64,000 bases of DNA from JAOPZW01 sp963788935 (GCA_963788935.1 CAWBIM010000011.1:1-64000); one strand, 5' to 3'. Shown: positions 34,789 through 45,638, counted from the first letter of the stretch. Numbers and translations are program-made. The notes: a model not told the origin generated them from the letters alone.

Positions 34789-36806
34789 GCGCCCCCGATC
34801 GGCAGGCGGGCGCGCAGGCGGAAGCCGCCCGTCGGGCGCCGGCCGACGTCGAGCGTGCCGCCGTAGAGGGCGACGCGCTCGCGGATCCCGATCAGCCCGT
34901 GGCCGCCGCCGGTCGCGGTGGCCGATCCCGCGCGCGCCGCGGCGGCCGCCGCGCCGTCGTCGGCCACCTCGACCTCGACGGCATGGCGGGCGTAGCGGAC
35001 GACGACCTCGGCGCGGGCGCCGGCGGCGTGCTTGGACGCGTTCGTCAGGGCCTCCTGCACGATGCGGTAGGCGGCGAGATCGACGCCGCCGGGCAGCGTC
35101 GCGGGCTCGCCCTCGACGCGCAGCTCGACCGGCTGGCCCGCGTCGCGGGCGCGGGCGGCGAGCGCGCCGACGTGCGCGAGGCTCGGCGGCGCGGCCTCGG
35201 CCGCGGGGTCGTCGAGCGGCCCGACGAGCCGGCCGAGCTCGGCGAGGCCCTCGCGCGCGATCGCGGCCACGAGCTCCGCGCAGCGGATCGTGCGCTCGGG
35301 GTCGCGCTCGGCGATGCCGTCCGCCCCGGCGGCCTGGATCGCGATGACGCTGATGCTGTGCGCGACGGCGTCGTGCAGCTCCCGGGCGACGCGCATCCGC
35401 TCGGCGGTCACGGCCGCGCGCGCGTCGCGGGTGCGGGCGTGCTCGGCGCGAACGGCCTCGTCGCGCCCCTGGCTCGTGAGCGCCCGGTGGCCGCTGACGA
35501 CCCGCCCGACGGTCCACGGGGCCGCGACGCCGCCGAGCAGGGCGGCGACGATCCCGTCGGGGTAGAAGATCGCGGCGTGGACGGCGGCGCCCGCGACGGC
35601 GCCGGCCAGCCCGGCGATCGCGAAGCGGCGCCCGGTGTAGGCGCCGATCGCGTACGTGGCCAGGACGACGGCCGCGATGTCGAGGACCGGGAACTCGTCG
35701 AGGTCGAGCAGCGTGCTCTGCACCGCCAGCGCCGCGAGCAGCGCGGCGCCGGCGGCGAGCGGGTGGCGGCGGCGCGGCAGCAGCGCGGCGGCGACGGGCA
35801 CGGCGGTGAGCGCGGCGAGCACCCGGTCGCCGGCGGGCACGGTGAGCACGAGCTCGAGCGCGAGGCCGGCGAGCACGGCGCCCGCGGCGAGCCGGTCGGC
35901 GGCGCGCTCGCCGAGACGAAGCGCCCCGCGACGCCGGTCGCCGGGCGGGTCCGCGGCGACGGCCGGCGGCTCGGGGTACGCGGGCGCGGCGGCGGTTCCC
36001 GGGCGCGTGACGGAGGGCGTGCGCGGCGCCGCCTGGCCGTCGCGGCGGAGGATCCCGAGCACCCGCCGGACGTCGGCGAGCGCGTCGCGAGCCGTCGCGG
36101 CGATGTGCGCCAGCGCGGCCCGCGCCGCGGCGGTGTCGCCGGCGCGCAGCGTGTCCGGCACGGCATCGGCGCGCGCGGCGATGTCGCGCAGGCGTCCCGC
36201 GATCGCGCGCTGGAGGTCGCCGGCGATGCGCATCCGCTCCTCCTCCGCCGCGGCGCGGGCCTCGCGGTCACGGTCGCGGGCGAGGCGGCGCGTGCGCTCG
36301 GCGAAGCGCTGCTGCAGGAGCGCCTGGCCGCGCACCCACCGCCCGACGACGGCGGGGAAGGAGACGGCGACGAGCGTGAGCGCGACATGGCCCGGCGAGC
36401 GCACGGCCGGGTCGGCGACGACCCGCGCGACGGCCGCGAGGACGACGCCGGCCGCGGCGCCGGCGACACCGGCGCGGCCCTCGGCGTAGCGGCCGGCCGA
36501 GTAGAGCGCGATCGCGAGGACGACGAGCGGCGTGACGGTCTCGCCCACGAGGAACCCGTCGAGGGCCGCCTGGCCGAGCAGGGCCGCGACGATCGCGGCG
36601 AGCGGGACCAGCGGGCGCGAGCGGCGCCAGGCGAGCGGCAGCGTGCCGGCGACGACGGCGATCGCGCTGACGGTGCGGTCGTCGCCCGCGCCGATGGACG
36701 CGGTCAGCACCTCCGCGAGGCCGGCGGCGGCCAGGAGCCCCGCGGCGGCCGCGTCGGCCGCAGGCCCGCGGCCGAGCCGCGCGAGGATCCGGTGCAGTCC
36801 GCTCAC
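34785..36806 (-). CDS. Membrane histidine kinase (HisKA_3) with an internal duplication
   Basis: 673 aa from GTG 36806. It is built as two kinase-like modules. The first has four to five membrane helices, then EEERMRIAGDLQRAIAGRL (about 205-225). This mimics the phospho-acceptor helix but has Gln in place of His and is followed by no ATPase. The second repeats the membrane part and then has the canonical ERMRVARELHDAVAHSISV (His about residue 470). An HATPase follows with YRIVQEALTNASKHA (N box) and GGGHGLIGIRERV. Only the second module should be active; the first may be a sensory or dimerising copy. Coupled to the response regulator. Confidence 0.9.
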   Translation of the reverse strand: MSGLHRILARLGRGPAADAAAAGLLAAAGLAEVLTASIGAGDDRTVSAIAVVAGTLPLAWRRSRPLVPLAAIVAALLGQAALDGFLVGETVTPLVVLAIALYSAGRYAEGRAGVAGAAAGVVLAAVARVVADPAVRSPGHVALTLVAVSFPAVVGRWVRGQALLQQRFAERTRRLARDRDREARAAAEEERMRIAGDLQRAIAGRLRDIAARADAVPDTLRAGDTAAARAALAHIAATARDALADVRRVLGILRRDGQAAPRTPSVTRPGTAAAPAYPEPPAVAADPPGDRRRGALRLGERAADRLAAGAVLAGLALELVLTVPAGDRVLAALTAVPVAAALLPRRRHPLAAGAALLAALAVQSTLLDLDEFPVLDIAAVVLATYAIGAYTGRRFAIAGLAGAVAGAAVHAAIFYPDGIVAALLGGVAAPWTVGRVVSGHRALTSQGRDEAVRAEHARTRDARAAVTAERMRVARELHDAVAHSISVIAIQAAGADGIAERDPERTIRCAELVAAIAREGLAELGRLVGPLDDPAAEAAPPSLAHVGALAARARDAGQPVELRVEGEPATLPGGVDLAAYRIVQEALTNASKHAAGARAEVVVRYARHAVEVEVADDGAAAAAARAGSATATGGGHGLIGIRERVALYGGTLDVGRRPTGGFRLRARLPIGGA

Positions 36807-36974
36807 CGCCCCGGACGGTAACGCGGCCGGGGCCGGCCTTCGTCCGCCGCGGTGAGGAAGCGCGCCTCCTCCGCGAGGAGGAGATGCGCCGCGGCGCCGC
36901 CCGCGCGGACGACCCCCGGTTCGCCGTCGCGGCCGACGACGAACGGCCGCCGGCCCGGGAGCCTTCCGGGCGTC

Positions 36975-37511
36975 ATGAACGCCGCTCCTTCCTCCACCCG
37001 TCCGCCCCGCCGCCTCGCGCCCGGCACGCGTCGCGCCGTCCTGACCGTGCACATCGTGTCGTCCGTCGGGCTGCTCGGCTCGTGCGCGGCGATCGTCGCG
37101 CTCAACGTGCGCGCGGCGACGACCTCCGACCCGCAACTCGCCGGCGCCGCGTACGAGCTGCTCGGGATGTTCCCGACGCTCTTCGGCATCCCGCTGAGCC
37201 TGACCTCGCTCGCCTCCGGGATCGCGCTCGGGCTCGGCTCGAAGTGGGGCGTCCTGCGCTACCGCTGGGTCACCGCGAAGCTCGTCCTGATCCTGTCGGT
37301 GATCGGCGTCGGGGCGTTCGTCCTCGGGCCGCAGACCAGCGCCATGGCGCAGACCGGCGACGGCTCGACCACCGCGTTGATCGTCGGCAGCGGCTGGGAC
37401 GTCCTCGCCCTGTGCACGGCGTCGTGGCTGTCCGTCTTCAAGCCCGGCCGCGCGCGCGACCGCCGTGCGCCGCGCCGGGCCGCCGCGTCCGTCCCCGCCC
37501 GCGCCGCCTGA
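36975..37511 (+). CDS. DUF2269-like membrane protein
   Basis: 178 aa from ATG 36975. After a Pro/Arg-rich N-terminus, VLTVHIVSSVGLLGSCAAIV, a helix around LLGMFPTLFGIPLSLTSLAS, then KWGVLRYRWVTAKLVLILS and a final helix give four transmembrane segments. The H-I-V-S-S-V-G and RYRWVTAKL segments recur in DUF2269-type integral membrane proteins of unknown role. It precedes the MMPL gene by 16 bases in the same direction, so an operon is likely. Divergent from the two-component genes. Confidence 0.7.
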   Translation: MNAAPSSTRPPRRLAPGTRRAVLTVHIVSSVGLLGSCAAIVALNVRAATTSDPQLAGAAYELLGMFPTLFGIPLSLTSLASGIALGLGSKWGVLRYRWVTAKLVLILSVIGVGAFVLGPQTSAMAQTGDGSTTALIVGSGWDVLALCTASWLSVFKPGRARDRRAPRRAAASVPARAA

Positions 37512-37527
37512 CCGAAGGGAGCCTCCC

Positions 37528-39681
37528 GTGTCCGCCCTGACCCGCTGGGTCCTCGCCCACAAGCGCACCGTCGTCCTGCTCTGGCTGCTCCTGGCGATCG
37601 CCGGGGCCATGGCCGCCGGCCCGGCGTCGCGCGCGCTCGACCCCGAGTTCTCCGTCCCGAACCGCGAGGGCTGGGAGACGAACGTCGCCATCGCCCAGCG
37701 CTACGGCGGCACCGGCGGCGACAGCGCGCCGCTGCTGCCGGTCGTCACGCTGGCGCCCGGCACGACGGTCGACGCGCCGGCCGTCCGCGCCGATCTGCGG
37801 CGCCTCGACGCCCGCCTCGCCCGGGCGCTCCCCGGCGCACGGATCGCGTCGTTCGCCTCGACGGGCGACCGCGCCTTCGTCTCGCGCGACCGCCGCACCA
37901 CGTTCGCGATGATCCACCCGCGGCCTGACCCCGACGCGACGTTCGGGGAGAACCCGCGCGCCGAGCGCGCCGCCCGCGCGGCACTGGCCGGCGTCACGGT
38001 CGGCGGGCGCCCCGTGCGCCTGACGGGCTTCGACGCGCTCGCCGACGAGAGCGGCAGCGGGGGCGGCGGCCCGGGCGTCCTGCTCGAGGCCGTGCTCGGC
38101 GCCGCCGGCGCGCTCGTCGTGCTCGGCTTCGTGTTCGCGTCGTTCCTCGCCGTCGTCCCGCTGGTGATGGCCGTCGTCGCGATCCTGACGACGTTCCTCG
38201 CGCTCCTCGGCCTCACCCAGGTCACCTCGGTGTCGCCGATCGTGCAGTTCCTGATCGCGCTGATCGGCCTGGGCGTGGCGATCGACTACGCGCTGCTGAT
38301 CGTGTCGCGCTGGCGCGAGGAGCGCGCCCACGGCCGCACGGGCGACGACGCCGTCCAGCACGCGATGGAGACCGCGGGCCGTGCCGTCGTGTTCAGCGGC
38401 GTGACCGTCGCGATCGGGCTGCTGGCGCTGATCGCGCTGCCGCTGCCGTTCCTGCGCTCGATGGGCTACGGCGGGATGCTCATCCCGCTCGTCTCGACGC
38501 TCGTCGCGATCACGCTGCTGCCGGTCGTCCTGGCGACCGTCGGGCCCCGGCTGGACTGGCCGCACCGCCGCACGGACGACCGCGCCAGCCGCGCGTGGAC
38601 GCGCTGGGCGACCCTCGTCGCCGGCCGGCGCTGGGTCGCGGCCGTCGGCGGCCTGACCGTCGCGGCGGCGCTCGCCTTCGCCGCGACCGACCTGCAGCTC
38701 GGCAGCGGCGACGCCGACACGATCGCCCGCTCGGGCGACGCGCGCCAGGGCCTCGTCGCGCTCGAGCGGTCCGGGATCGGCGAGGGCGCCCTGCTGCCCC
38801 ACGAGATCCTGGTGGCGCGCGCGGGCGACGCCGGCCGGGTGACCGCCGCCGTGCGCGCCGTGCCCGGCGTCCACGGGGCCGTCGCCCCCGACGGCGCGGC
38901 CTGGCGGCGCGGCGGGTCGGCGATCGTCGAGGCCGTGCCGCGCCCGGACAGCGGCTCGGGGGCCGGCGGGCGCACGCTCGACGGCGTCCGCGACACGGCC
39001 CACGCCGCCGCGCCCGGGACGCGCGTGGGCGGGCAGCCGGCGGCGAACGCCGACTTCGTCGACGCGGTCTACGGCAGCTTCCCGCTGATGATCGCGCTCA
39101 TCACGATCACGACGTTCGTGCTCCTCGCCCGGGCGTTCCGCTCGCTCCTGCTGCCGGCCAAGGCGATCCTGCTGAACATCCTCAGCGTCGCCGCGGCGTG
39201 GGGCGTGCTCGTGCTCGTCTGGCAGCACGGGTATGGCTCGGAGGCCATCTGGGGCATCCAGGCGACCGGCTCGATCCCGTCGTGGATGCCGCTCATGGTG
39301 TTCGCGTTCCTGTTCGGCCTGTCGATGGACTACGAGGTCTTCATCCTCAGCCGGATGCGCGAGGAGTACGACCGGACGGGCTCGACCGAGACCGCCGTCG
39401 TCCAGGGCATCGGGCGGACCGGGCGGCTCGTGACGAGTGCGGCGCTGATCCTGTTCCTCTCCTTCGCGTCGATGGCCTCCGGGCCGGACACCGACGTGAA
39501 GATGCTGGCGACAGGGCTCGCGGCCGGGATCCTGCTCGACGCAACGGTGATCCGCGCGCTGATCGTGCCCGCGGTCATCGCGCTCATGGGCCGCTGGAAC
39601 TGGTGGCTGCCGCGCTGGCCCGCCCGCGTCCTGCGCGTCGAGCCGTCGCGGCTGGCGGCGGCCCCAGCTCGCCGGGGGTGA
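37528..39681 (+). CDS. MMPL/RND-family transporter
   Basis: 717 aa from GTG 37528, with AAGGGAG upstream. Two homologous halves. The first helix lies in LTRWVLAHKRTVVLLWLLLA, an extracytoplasmic domain follows, then helices with IGLGVAIDYALLIVSRWREE. A second set ends in PLMVFAFLFGLSMDYEVFILSRMREEY. The GLxxDY motifs in both halves are the proton-relay signature of MMPL proteins. These export lipids, siderophores or drugs; substrate unknown here. Probably cotranscribed with the DUF2269-like gene. Confidence 0.93.
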   Translation: MSALTRWVLAHKRTVVLLWLLLAIAGAMAAGPASRALDPEFSVPNREGWETNVAIAQRYGGTGGDSAPLLPVVTLAPGTTVDAPAVRADLRRLDARLARALPGARIASFASTGDRAFVSRDRRTTFAMIHPRPDPDATFGENPRAERAARAALAGVTVGGRPVRLTGFDALADESGSGGGGPGVLLEAVLGAAGALVVLGFVFASFLAVVPLVMAVVAILTTFLALLGLTQVTSVSPIVQFLIALIGLGVAIDYALLIVSRWREERAHGRTGDDAVQHAMETAGRAVVFSGVTVAIGLLALIALPLPFLRSMGYGGMLIPLVSTLVAITLLPVVLATVGPRLDWPHRRTDDRASRAWTRWATLVAGRRWVAAVGGLTVAAALAFAATDLQLGSGDADTIARSGDARQGLVALERSGIGEGALLPHEILVARAGDAGRVTAAVRAVPGVHGAVAPDGAAWRRGGSAIVEAVPRPDSGSGAGGRTLDGVRDTAHAAAPGTRVGGQPAANADFVDAVYGSFPLMIALITITTFVLLARAFRSLLLPAKAILLNILSVAAAWGVLVLVWQHGYGSEAIWGIQATGSIPSWMPLMVFAFLFGLSMDYEVFILSRMREEYDRTGSTETAVVQGIGRTGRLVTSAALILFLSFASMASGPDTDVKMLATGLAAGILLDATVIRALIVPAVIALMGRWNWWLPRWPARVLRVEPSRLAAAPARRG

Positions 39682-39782
39682 TCGCGTACGGCGTGGTCAG
39701 CCGGCCGGAGAGAACTGCAGCAACCACGAGCGTTGGCCGTCGCGATGCCCTTCGCGAGCGCCGAGCCCGTAGGGTCGCCGTC

Positions 39783-40565
39783 ATGGATCTGGAACTGCGC
39801 GACAAGGTCGCCGTCGTCACCGGCGCGAGCAAGGGCATCGGACTGGCTGTGGTGCGTCAGCTCGCGGACGAGGGCGCCCTCGTCGTGGCCGGTGCCCGCA
39901 GCACCGAGACCCTCGACGGGCTGGACCGCGTCACGGCCTATGCCGTCGATCTCGTCGATCCGGACGGGCCGGGCCGCCTCGTCGCCCACGCGATCGATCT
40001 GCACGGGCGCGTCGACGTGCTCGTCAACAACGTCGGTGGCGTGCATCCGCGGGTCGACGGGTTCCTGAGCATCACCGACGCCGAGTTCGAGGCATCGATG
40101 CAGCTCAACTTCTTCGCTGCGCTGCGGGCCACGCGGGCCGCGGTCGCCGACATGCTCGAACGCCGCGAGGGGACCATCGTCAACGTCGCCTCGGTGAACG
40201 CGTTCTTCGAGCCCGACGGTGCGGTCGTCGACTACGGCGCGGCCAAGGCGGCGCTGCTCAACGTGGCGAAGGCGCTCTCGCAGGAGCTCGCGCCCAAGGG
40301 CATCCGCATCAACAGCGTCTCGCCCGGACCGGTGGCGACCGACCTGTGGCTCGGCGACGACGGCGTCGCCGCGACGATCGGCCGCGCGACCGGCGCCGAC
40401 CCCGACGCGATCCGAACGCAGGTCATCGACCAGGGCATCCCGACCGGCCGCTTCAGCACCCCCGAGGAGGTCGCGACCCTCGTGGCGCTGCTCGCCTCGC
40501 CGCGGACGGCGAACGTCACCGGCTCCGACTACGTCATCGACGGCGGTCTGATCAAGACGATGTGA
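39783..40565 (+). CDS. Classical SDR oxidoreductase
   Basis: 260 aa from ATG 39783. VAVVTGASKGIGLAV is the TGxxxGIG cofactor motif, VLVNNVGG the NNAG equivalent, VNVASVNAFF supplies Ser, and VDYGAAKAALLNVAKAL the YxxxK catalytic pair. SPGPVATDLWLGDDGVAA follows, as in 3-oxoacyl-ACP reductase-like dehydrogenases. It acts on an unknown alcohol or ketone, with the cofactor not determined. It lies about 100 bases after the MMPL gene and before the ABC exporter. Confidence 0.9.
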   Translation: MDLELRDKVAVVTGASKGIGLAVVRQLADEGALVVAGARSTETLDGLDRVTAYAVDLVDPDGPGRLVAHAIDLHGRVDVLVNNVGGVHPRVDGFLSITDAEFEASMQLNFFAALRATRAAVADMLERREGTIVNVASVNAFFEPDGAVVDYGAAKAALLNVAKALSQELAPKGIRINSVSPGPVATDLWLGDDGVAATIGRATGADPDAIRTQVIDQGIPTGRFSTPEEVATLVALLASPRTANVTGSDYVIDGGLIKTM

Positions 40566-40614
40566 GCCGCTCGCAGCCCGCTGTGAGCGATCTGCGCGTG
40601 TCCCGTGAGCGCCC

Positions 40615-40633
40615 CTGCCGACAGTACCGGCAG
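40615..40633. promoter_or_regulatory. Inverted repeat before the ABC exporter genes
   Basis: CTGCCG (40615-40620) and CGGCAG (40628-40633) flank ACAGTAC, 26 bases before the ATG at 40660. A 6-bp dyad of this form may be an operator or a small hairpin. Weak on its own. Confidence 0.3.
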
Positions 40634-40659
40634 TGAGCCCCACAGAGAAAGGACACGAT

Positions 40660-41610
40660 ATGGACGTTGCCATCCAGGCCGAGGGGCTGCGCAAGCGCTT
40701 CGGCGACACCCAGGCGCTCGACGGGGTCGACCTCGTCGCCCGGCGCGGCACCGTGCTCGGCGTGCTCGGTCCCAACGGCGCCGGCAAGACGACCGCCGTG
40801 CGGATCCTCGCCACGCTGCTCAAGCCCGACGCGGGCACGGCGAGCATCGGCGGCTTCGACGTCGTCGCCCAGCCGGAGGCCGTCCGCCAGACGATCGGCC
40901 TGACCGGCCAGTACGCCAGCGTCGACGAGACGCTCAGCGGCACCCAGAACCTCGTGATGATCGGGCAGCTGCTCGACCTCCCGCGGCGCGAGGCGCGCGC
41001 CCGCGCGAAGGAACTGCTCACCTGGTTCGGCCTGACCGACGCGGCCGACCGCCCCGCGCGGACGTACTCCGGCGGGATGCGGCGGCGGCTCGACCTCGCC
41101 GCGAGCCTCGTCGGCCGCCCGGCCGTCGTCTTCCTCGACGAGCCGACCACCGGCCTCGACCCCGCCAAGCGCGAGGACATGTGGAGCGTCGTCCGCTCGC
41201 TCGTCGACGACGGCTCGACCGTCCTCCTCACGACGCAGTACCTCGAGGAGGCCGACGCGCTGGCCGACGAGATCACGGTCATCGACCACGGCCGGGTCAT
41301 CGCGCAGGACACGCCGGACGGCCTCAAGCGCATCGTCGGCGGCCAGACGCTCACCGTGCGCCCGCTCGACCCGACCCGGATCGACGAGGTCCGCGCGATC
41401 GTCGGCGACATCGCCCGGACCACGCCGGACTCGCCGGGACGCGGCGTCATCAGCGCCCCCGTCGCCGACGACGCGGCGCTCGGCGCCGCGGTCCGCCGCC
41501 TCGACGACGCCGGCATCACGGTGATCGAGCTGTCGCTGCGACTGCCGAGCCTCGACGAGGTCTTCTTCGCCCTCACCCACCACGAGGACCAGCTGGCGGT
41601 GGCGGCATGA
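40660..41610 (+). CDS. ABC exporter ATP-binding protein, DrrA (drug resistance) type
   Basis: 316 aa from ATG 40660, with AGAAAGGA seven bases upstream; the in-frame GTG at 40633 lacks a ribosome site. Walker A GPNGAGKTTAVRIL, Q-loop region TGQYASVDETLSG, signature YSGGMRRRLDLAASL, Walker B VVFLDEPTTGLDP and H-loop replaced as LLTTQYLEEADAL (Gln instead of His, usual for the DrrA group). The C-terminal ~100 residues form the DrrA-specific domain ending LRLPSLDEVFFAL. ATGA overlap with the permease gene. Confidence 0.93.
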   Translation: MDVAIQAEGLRKRFGDTQALDGVDLVARRGTVLGVLGPNGAGKTTAVRILATLLKPDAGTASIGGFDVVAQPEAVRQTIGLTGQYASVDETLSGTQNLVMIGQLLDLPRREARARAKELLTWFGLTDAADRPARTYSGGMRRRLDLAASLVGRPAVVFLDEPTTGLDPAKREDMWSVVRSLVDDGSTVLLTTQYLEEADALADEITVIDHGRVIAQDTPDGLKRIVGGQTLTVRPLDPTRIDEVRAIVGDIARTTPDSPGRGVISAPVADDAALGAAVRRLDDAGITVIELSLRLPSLDEVFFALTHHEDQLAVAA

Positions 41611-42424
41611 CAGCGCGCTCGCCATCCCCGCCCCCGCGGCCGCCGCGCCGGCCCGCCCGCGCCGGTTCGCGCTCCTGCGCCACAGCCTGGTGCTCGCCCG
41701 CCGCGGCCTCATCACGACGCTGCGGACGCCCGAGGCGCTCGCCGACGTGACGGCCCAGCCGATCATCTTCCTGCTGCTGTTCACCTACGTCTTCGGCGGC
41801 GCGATCTCCGGCGGCTCGCAGCACGACTACCTGCAGTTCCTGCTGCCGGGCATCCTCGCCCAGACGATCGCCATGGGCGGCATCGCGATCGGCGTGAACC
41901 TCAACACCGACATCGACAAGGGCGTCTTCGACCGCTTCCGGAGCCTGCCGATCGCCCGCTCCGCGCCGCTCGTCGGCGCCGTGCTCGCCGACATCGTGCG
42001 CTACGTGATCGTCTGCGTCGTCATCGTCGGCTTCGGCTACGTCCTGGGCTACCGCGCCGGGACGAACGCGCCCGAGGTGCTCGCCGGCTGCCTCCTGGCG
42101 GTCGCGTTCGCCCTGTGCTTCTGCTGGGGCGCGGTGTTCGTGGGCATGGTCGCCCGGACGCCGGGCGCGGTGCAGGGCATCATGATGCTGCTGGTCCTGC
42201 CGCTGAGCTTCGCCAGCAGCACGTTCGTGCCGACCTCGACGATGCCGGGCTGGCTGCAGGCCGTCGTCGACGTCAACCCCTTGACCCACCTGATCGGCGC
42301 CGAGCGGGCGCTGCTCGGTGGCGCGCCGATGGGCTCGCACCTGCTGTGGACGTTCGGCTGGATGGCCGGCCTGCTGGCGGTCTTCGTGCCGCTCGCCCTA
42401 CGGGCGTACGGTCGCCGCGTCTGA
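41607..42424 (+). CDS. ABC-2 type permease, DrrB type (frame break near the start)
   Basis: About 272 aa. Six helices. RFALLRHSLVLARRGLITTL, RTPEALADVTAQPIIFLLLF, TYVFGGAISGG and LPGILAQTIAMGG are the standard DrrB-type N-terminal half. The ATG at 41607 overlaps the ATPase stop but is in another frame from the conserved body. One missing base near 41611 would give MTSALAIPAPAAAAPARPRR leading into RFALLRH. Otherwise translation would begin at GTG 41690 and lose the conserved N-terminus. Forms the membrane half of the exporter with the preceding ATPase. The 3' end overlaps the convergent SARP gene by 27 bases. Confidence 0.85.
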
Positions 42425-45400
42425 GCCCGCCGGCGCCAGTCGCGCCAGGGCGGCGTCGCGCTCGGCCCCGAGGCCGCGCGCGTACGCCGCCCGGAACGCG
42501 TCCTCGCCGAGCGCCTCGCGCAGCTCGGTGGTGACCGCGGCGATCTCGAGGTTCGCCTCGTCCTGCGCACCGCGCACCACCGCGGCCGCGCCGAGCATCT
42601 CCGCGGCGTCGACGGGCCGGCCCTGGCGGGCGGCGAGTTGCGCCCCCGCGACGCCCGTCATCGCCACGATCGGCATGTCGCGCGACTCGACGGCCGCGGC
42701 GAAGGCGCCGTCGATCGCCTCGGCCGCGCCGGCGATGTCCCCGTCGCCGAGCGCGATGAGGCCGACGCTCGTCAGCGCCATGGCGCGCGCGTGGCGGCGC
42801 TCGGCCCGGCCGCCGAAGCCTCCGGCGACCGCCGTGACGAGGCGATCGCGCAGTGCGCGGGCGGCCGCCTGGTCGCCGAGCTCCCACAGCAGCCGCGCGC
42901 GCAGCGCGTCGATGACGACGGCCTCCTCGCGGTTGAGGTCGCGCTCGTCGCCGACGCGGTCGAGGTGCTCGCGGGCCCGCGCGAGATCGCCACGCCGCGT
43001 CCACAGCTCGGCCAGGCGCATGTCGAGGAAGACGTCCTGGGAGGGGACGCCGAGCTCGCCCGTCAGCGCCCGCGCCTCCTCGAGCGCGCCGGCCGCGGCG
43101 TCGAGCTCGCCGTCGATCATCCACACGCCCGCCTGCGAGACGAGCACGATCGCGACGCCCCAGCGATCGCCCACCTCGCGGAAGCGCGCGAGCGCCGTCT
43201 CGTGATCCGCGCGCATCGTCGCCAGGTCGCCGTCGTTCTCGGCCAGCTGCGCGGAGATCAGCGGCGCCGCCGCGCGAACCCACGGCTCGGGGTGCTCGTC
43301 GGCCTCACGCATCAGCTCGGCGGTGGCGTCGCGGTCGCCGACGAGCCAGGACAGGATCGCCCGGAACAGCACGATCGGCGGCCAGCCGACGGCGTCGACG
43401 GCCTCCAGCTCGGCGAGCACGTCGGCCAGCAGCGCCTCCTCTTCGCCGGCGATGTCGCGGTCCTGCGCATCGGCCACCGCGACGACGCTGCGCACGAAGC
43501 TGCGCTCGGCCGGATCGGCGTCGCCGTCGACCCGCAGCGCGACGCGGATCCAGTCCAGCCCGTCGGCCGCGTTGCCGGAGAGCACCGCGAACCACACCAT
43601 CTCGCACGCGAGGTGCACGGCGCGGGCGGCGTCGCCGGTGTCGGCGAGGTGACGCAGCGCCGCGACGACGTTCTCGCGCTCGGCGGCCAACAGGTGCAAC
43701 GCGCCGATCTGATGGCCGCCGCGCAGGCGGGGAGCGTGCTCGTCGACGACCGCGACGAAGTGGTGCGCGTGCGCCGCGCGGACGGCGTCGAGCACGCCCT
43801 CCTCGGCCAGGCGCTCGATCCCGTACTCGCGGATCGTCTCGAGCATCCGATAGCGCGGGGCCGCCGCGTCGACGACCTGCAGCAGCGAGCGGTCGACCAG
43901 CGCCGCGAGGAGGTCGAGGACCTCGACGGCCGAGCCGTCGTGGACGGCGGAGGCGCTCTGCGGCGTCACGCCGCCGGGGAAGACCGCAAGCCGCTCGGCG
44001 AGCGTGCGCTCGGCGCTCGGTCAAGAGCTCCCAGCTCCAGTCGACGACGGCGCGCAGGGTGCGGTGGCGGGGCATGGCCGTGCGGCTGCCGCCGGTGAGG
44101 ACCCGGAAGCGATCGTCGAGGCGCCGGGCGAGCTGATCGGGCGCCAGCGTGCGCAGCCGGGCGGCGGCGAGCTCGAGGGCCAGCGGCTGGCCGTCCAGCC
44201 GGCGGCAGATCTCGATGACCGCGGCGACGTTCTCCGCGTCGACCTCGAACCCGGGCGCCGCCGCCGCGCCGCGATCGGCGAAGAGCTCGACCGCCGGATG
44301 GGCGAGCGCCTCGTCGACGCCGGCGTCCGGGCCGGGCCAGGCCAGCGGCGGGACCTCGATCAGCCGCTCGCCGACGATGCCCAGCGGCTCGCGGCTCGTC
44401 GCCAGGACGTGGACGCGCGGGCAGCGCCCGAGCAGCTCGTCCGCGACGCCGGCGACGTCGCCGATCAGGTGCTCGCAGTTGTCGAGGATGACGAGCGCGG
44501 CGCGGTCGGCGAGCGCGTCGAGGACGCGGTGCAGCGCGTCGGAGGACGCCATCCCCGGCGGGGCGGCGCGCTCGAGCAGCGCGGTCTCGCGCAGGCCGAG
44601 CGCGGCGAGGATCGCGGGCCCGATGCCGCTGGCCTCGACGACCGGGGCGAGCTCGACGAGCCAGACGCCGTCGGGCGCGTCGGGCAGGTGGTGCGCCCCG
44701 GCCTCGCCCGCCAGCCGGGTCTTCCCGGCCCCGCCCGGGCCGAGGAGCGTGACGAGCCGGTGGTCGCGGACCGCCTCGGCGACGCGCGCGAGCTCCTCGG
44801 CGCGGCCGACGAAGCGCGTCAGCGGCGCGCGCAGGTTCGTGCGGGTCGGCCCGGCGGTCGCGTTCTCCGGCGCAGGCGTCGGGGCCGGGGCGGGCGGCGG
44901 GGCGACCTCGCCGCGCAGGACCGCGAGGTGCGCGGCCTGGAGCTCGGGGCCGGGCAACGCCCCGAGCGCGTCGTCGAGCGCGGCGCGGATGCGCTCGTAG
45001 GCGCCCAGCGCGTCGGCCTGCCGGCCGGCGGCGTGCAGCACGCGGACCTGCAGCCGCGCGACGCGCTCGTCGAGCGGGTGGTCGGCGGCCAGGCGCTCGA
45101 GCTCGGCGACGAGCTCTCCGGGCGCGACGCCGGCCAGGTCGGCCTCGATGCGGCCGACGGTCGCGGCCAGGCGCACGTCCTCGAGCCGCGCGGCCGCGGC
45201 GGTCGCGAACGCGCGCGTGCCCGCCACGCCCGCCAGCGCCGGGCCCCGCCACAGCGCGAGCGCCTCGCCGAGGAGTTGCCCGGCGCGGCCGGACTCGCCG
45301 GCGCGCAGCGCGCTCGCGCCCTCGCGAGCCAGCCGCTCGAAGCGGTGGGCGTCGACGTCGGCGGGCTCGAGCGCGAGCCGGTAGCCGCCCGGCGTCTGGG

Positions 45401-45638
45401 CCACGAGCGCCGCGTCGCCCAGCGCCCGCCGCAGCCGCGACACGAGCGACTGCAGCGCATGGACTTCGTCGGCGGGCACGTCCTGCTCCCAGACCGCGTC
45501 GACCAGCCCGCCGAGCGAGACCGTGCGTCCGGCGTCGAGCGCGAGCCGCATGAGCAGCGCCTGCAACCGGGCCCCGCCGACCTCGATCGGGCGGTCGCCG
45601 TCGGCGACCTCGAGCGGTCCCAGGAGCCCCACGCGCAC
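42398..45638 (-). CDS. Second AfsR/SARP-type regulator with NB-ARC and TPR domains (one frame break)
   Basis: About 1,080 aa after correction, from GTG 45638. Order: winged helix (MRVGLLGPLEVADGDRPIEV), BTAD, linker PPPAPAPTPAPENATAG, then the ATPase with GPGGAGKTRLAGEAG (P-loop), LVILDNCEHLIGD (Walker B), LATSREPLGI and LDGQPLALELAAARLRTL. WSWELL begins the winged helix after NB-ARC. The frame changes at 44018, and skipping one base gives SAERTLAERLAVFPGG and TPR-like repeats to the end. A paralogue of the protein at 30143-33158. It converges on the ABC permease and diverges from the PuuD-like operon. Confidence 0.9.
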
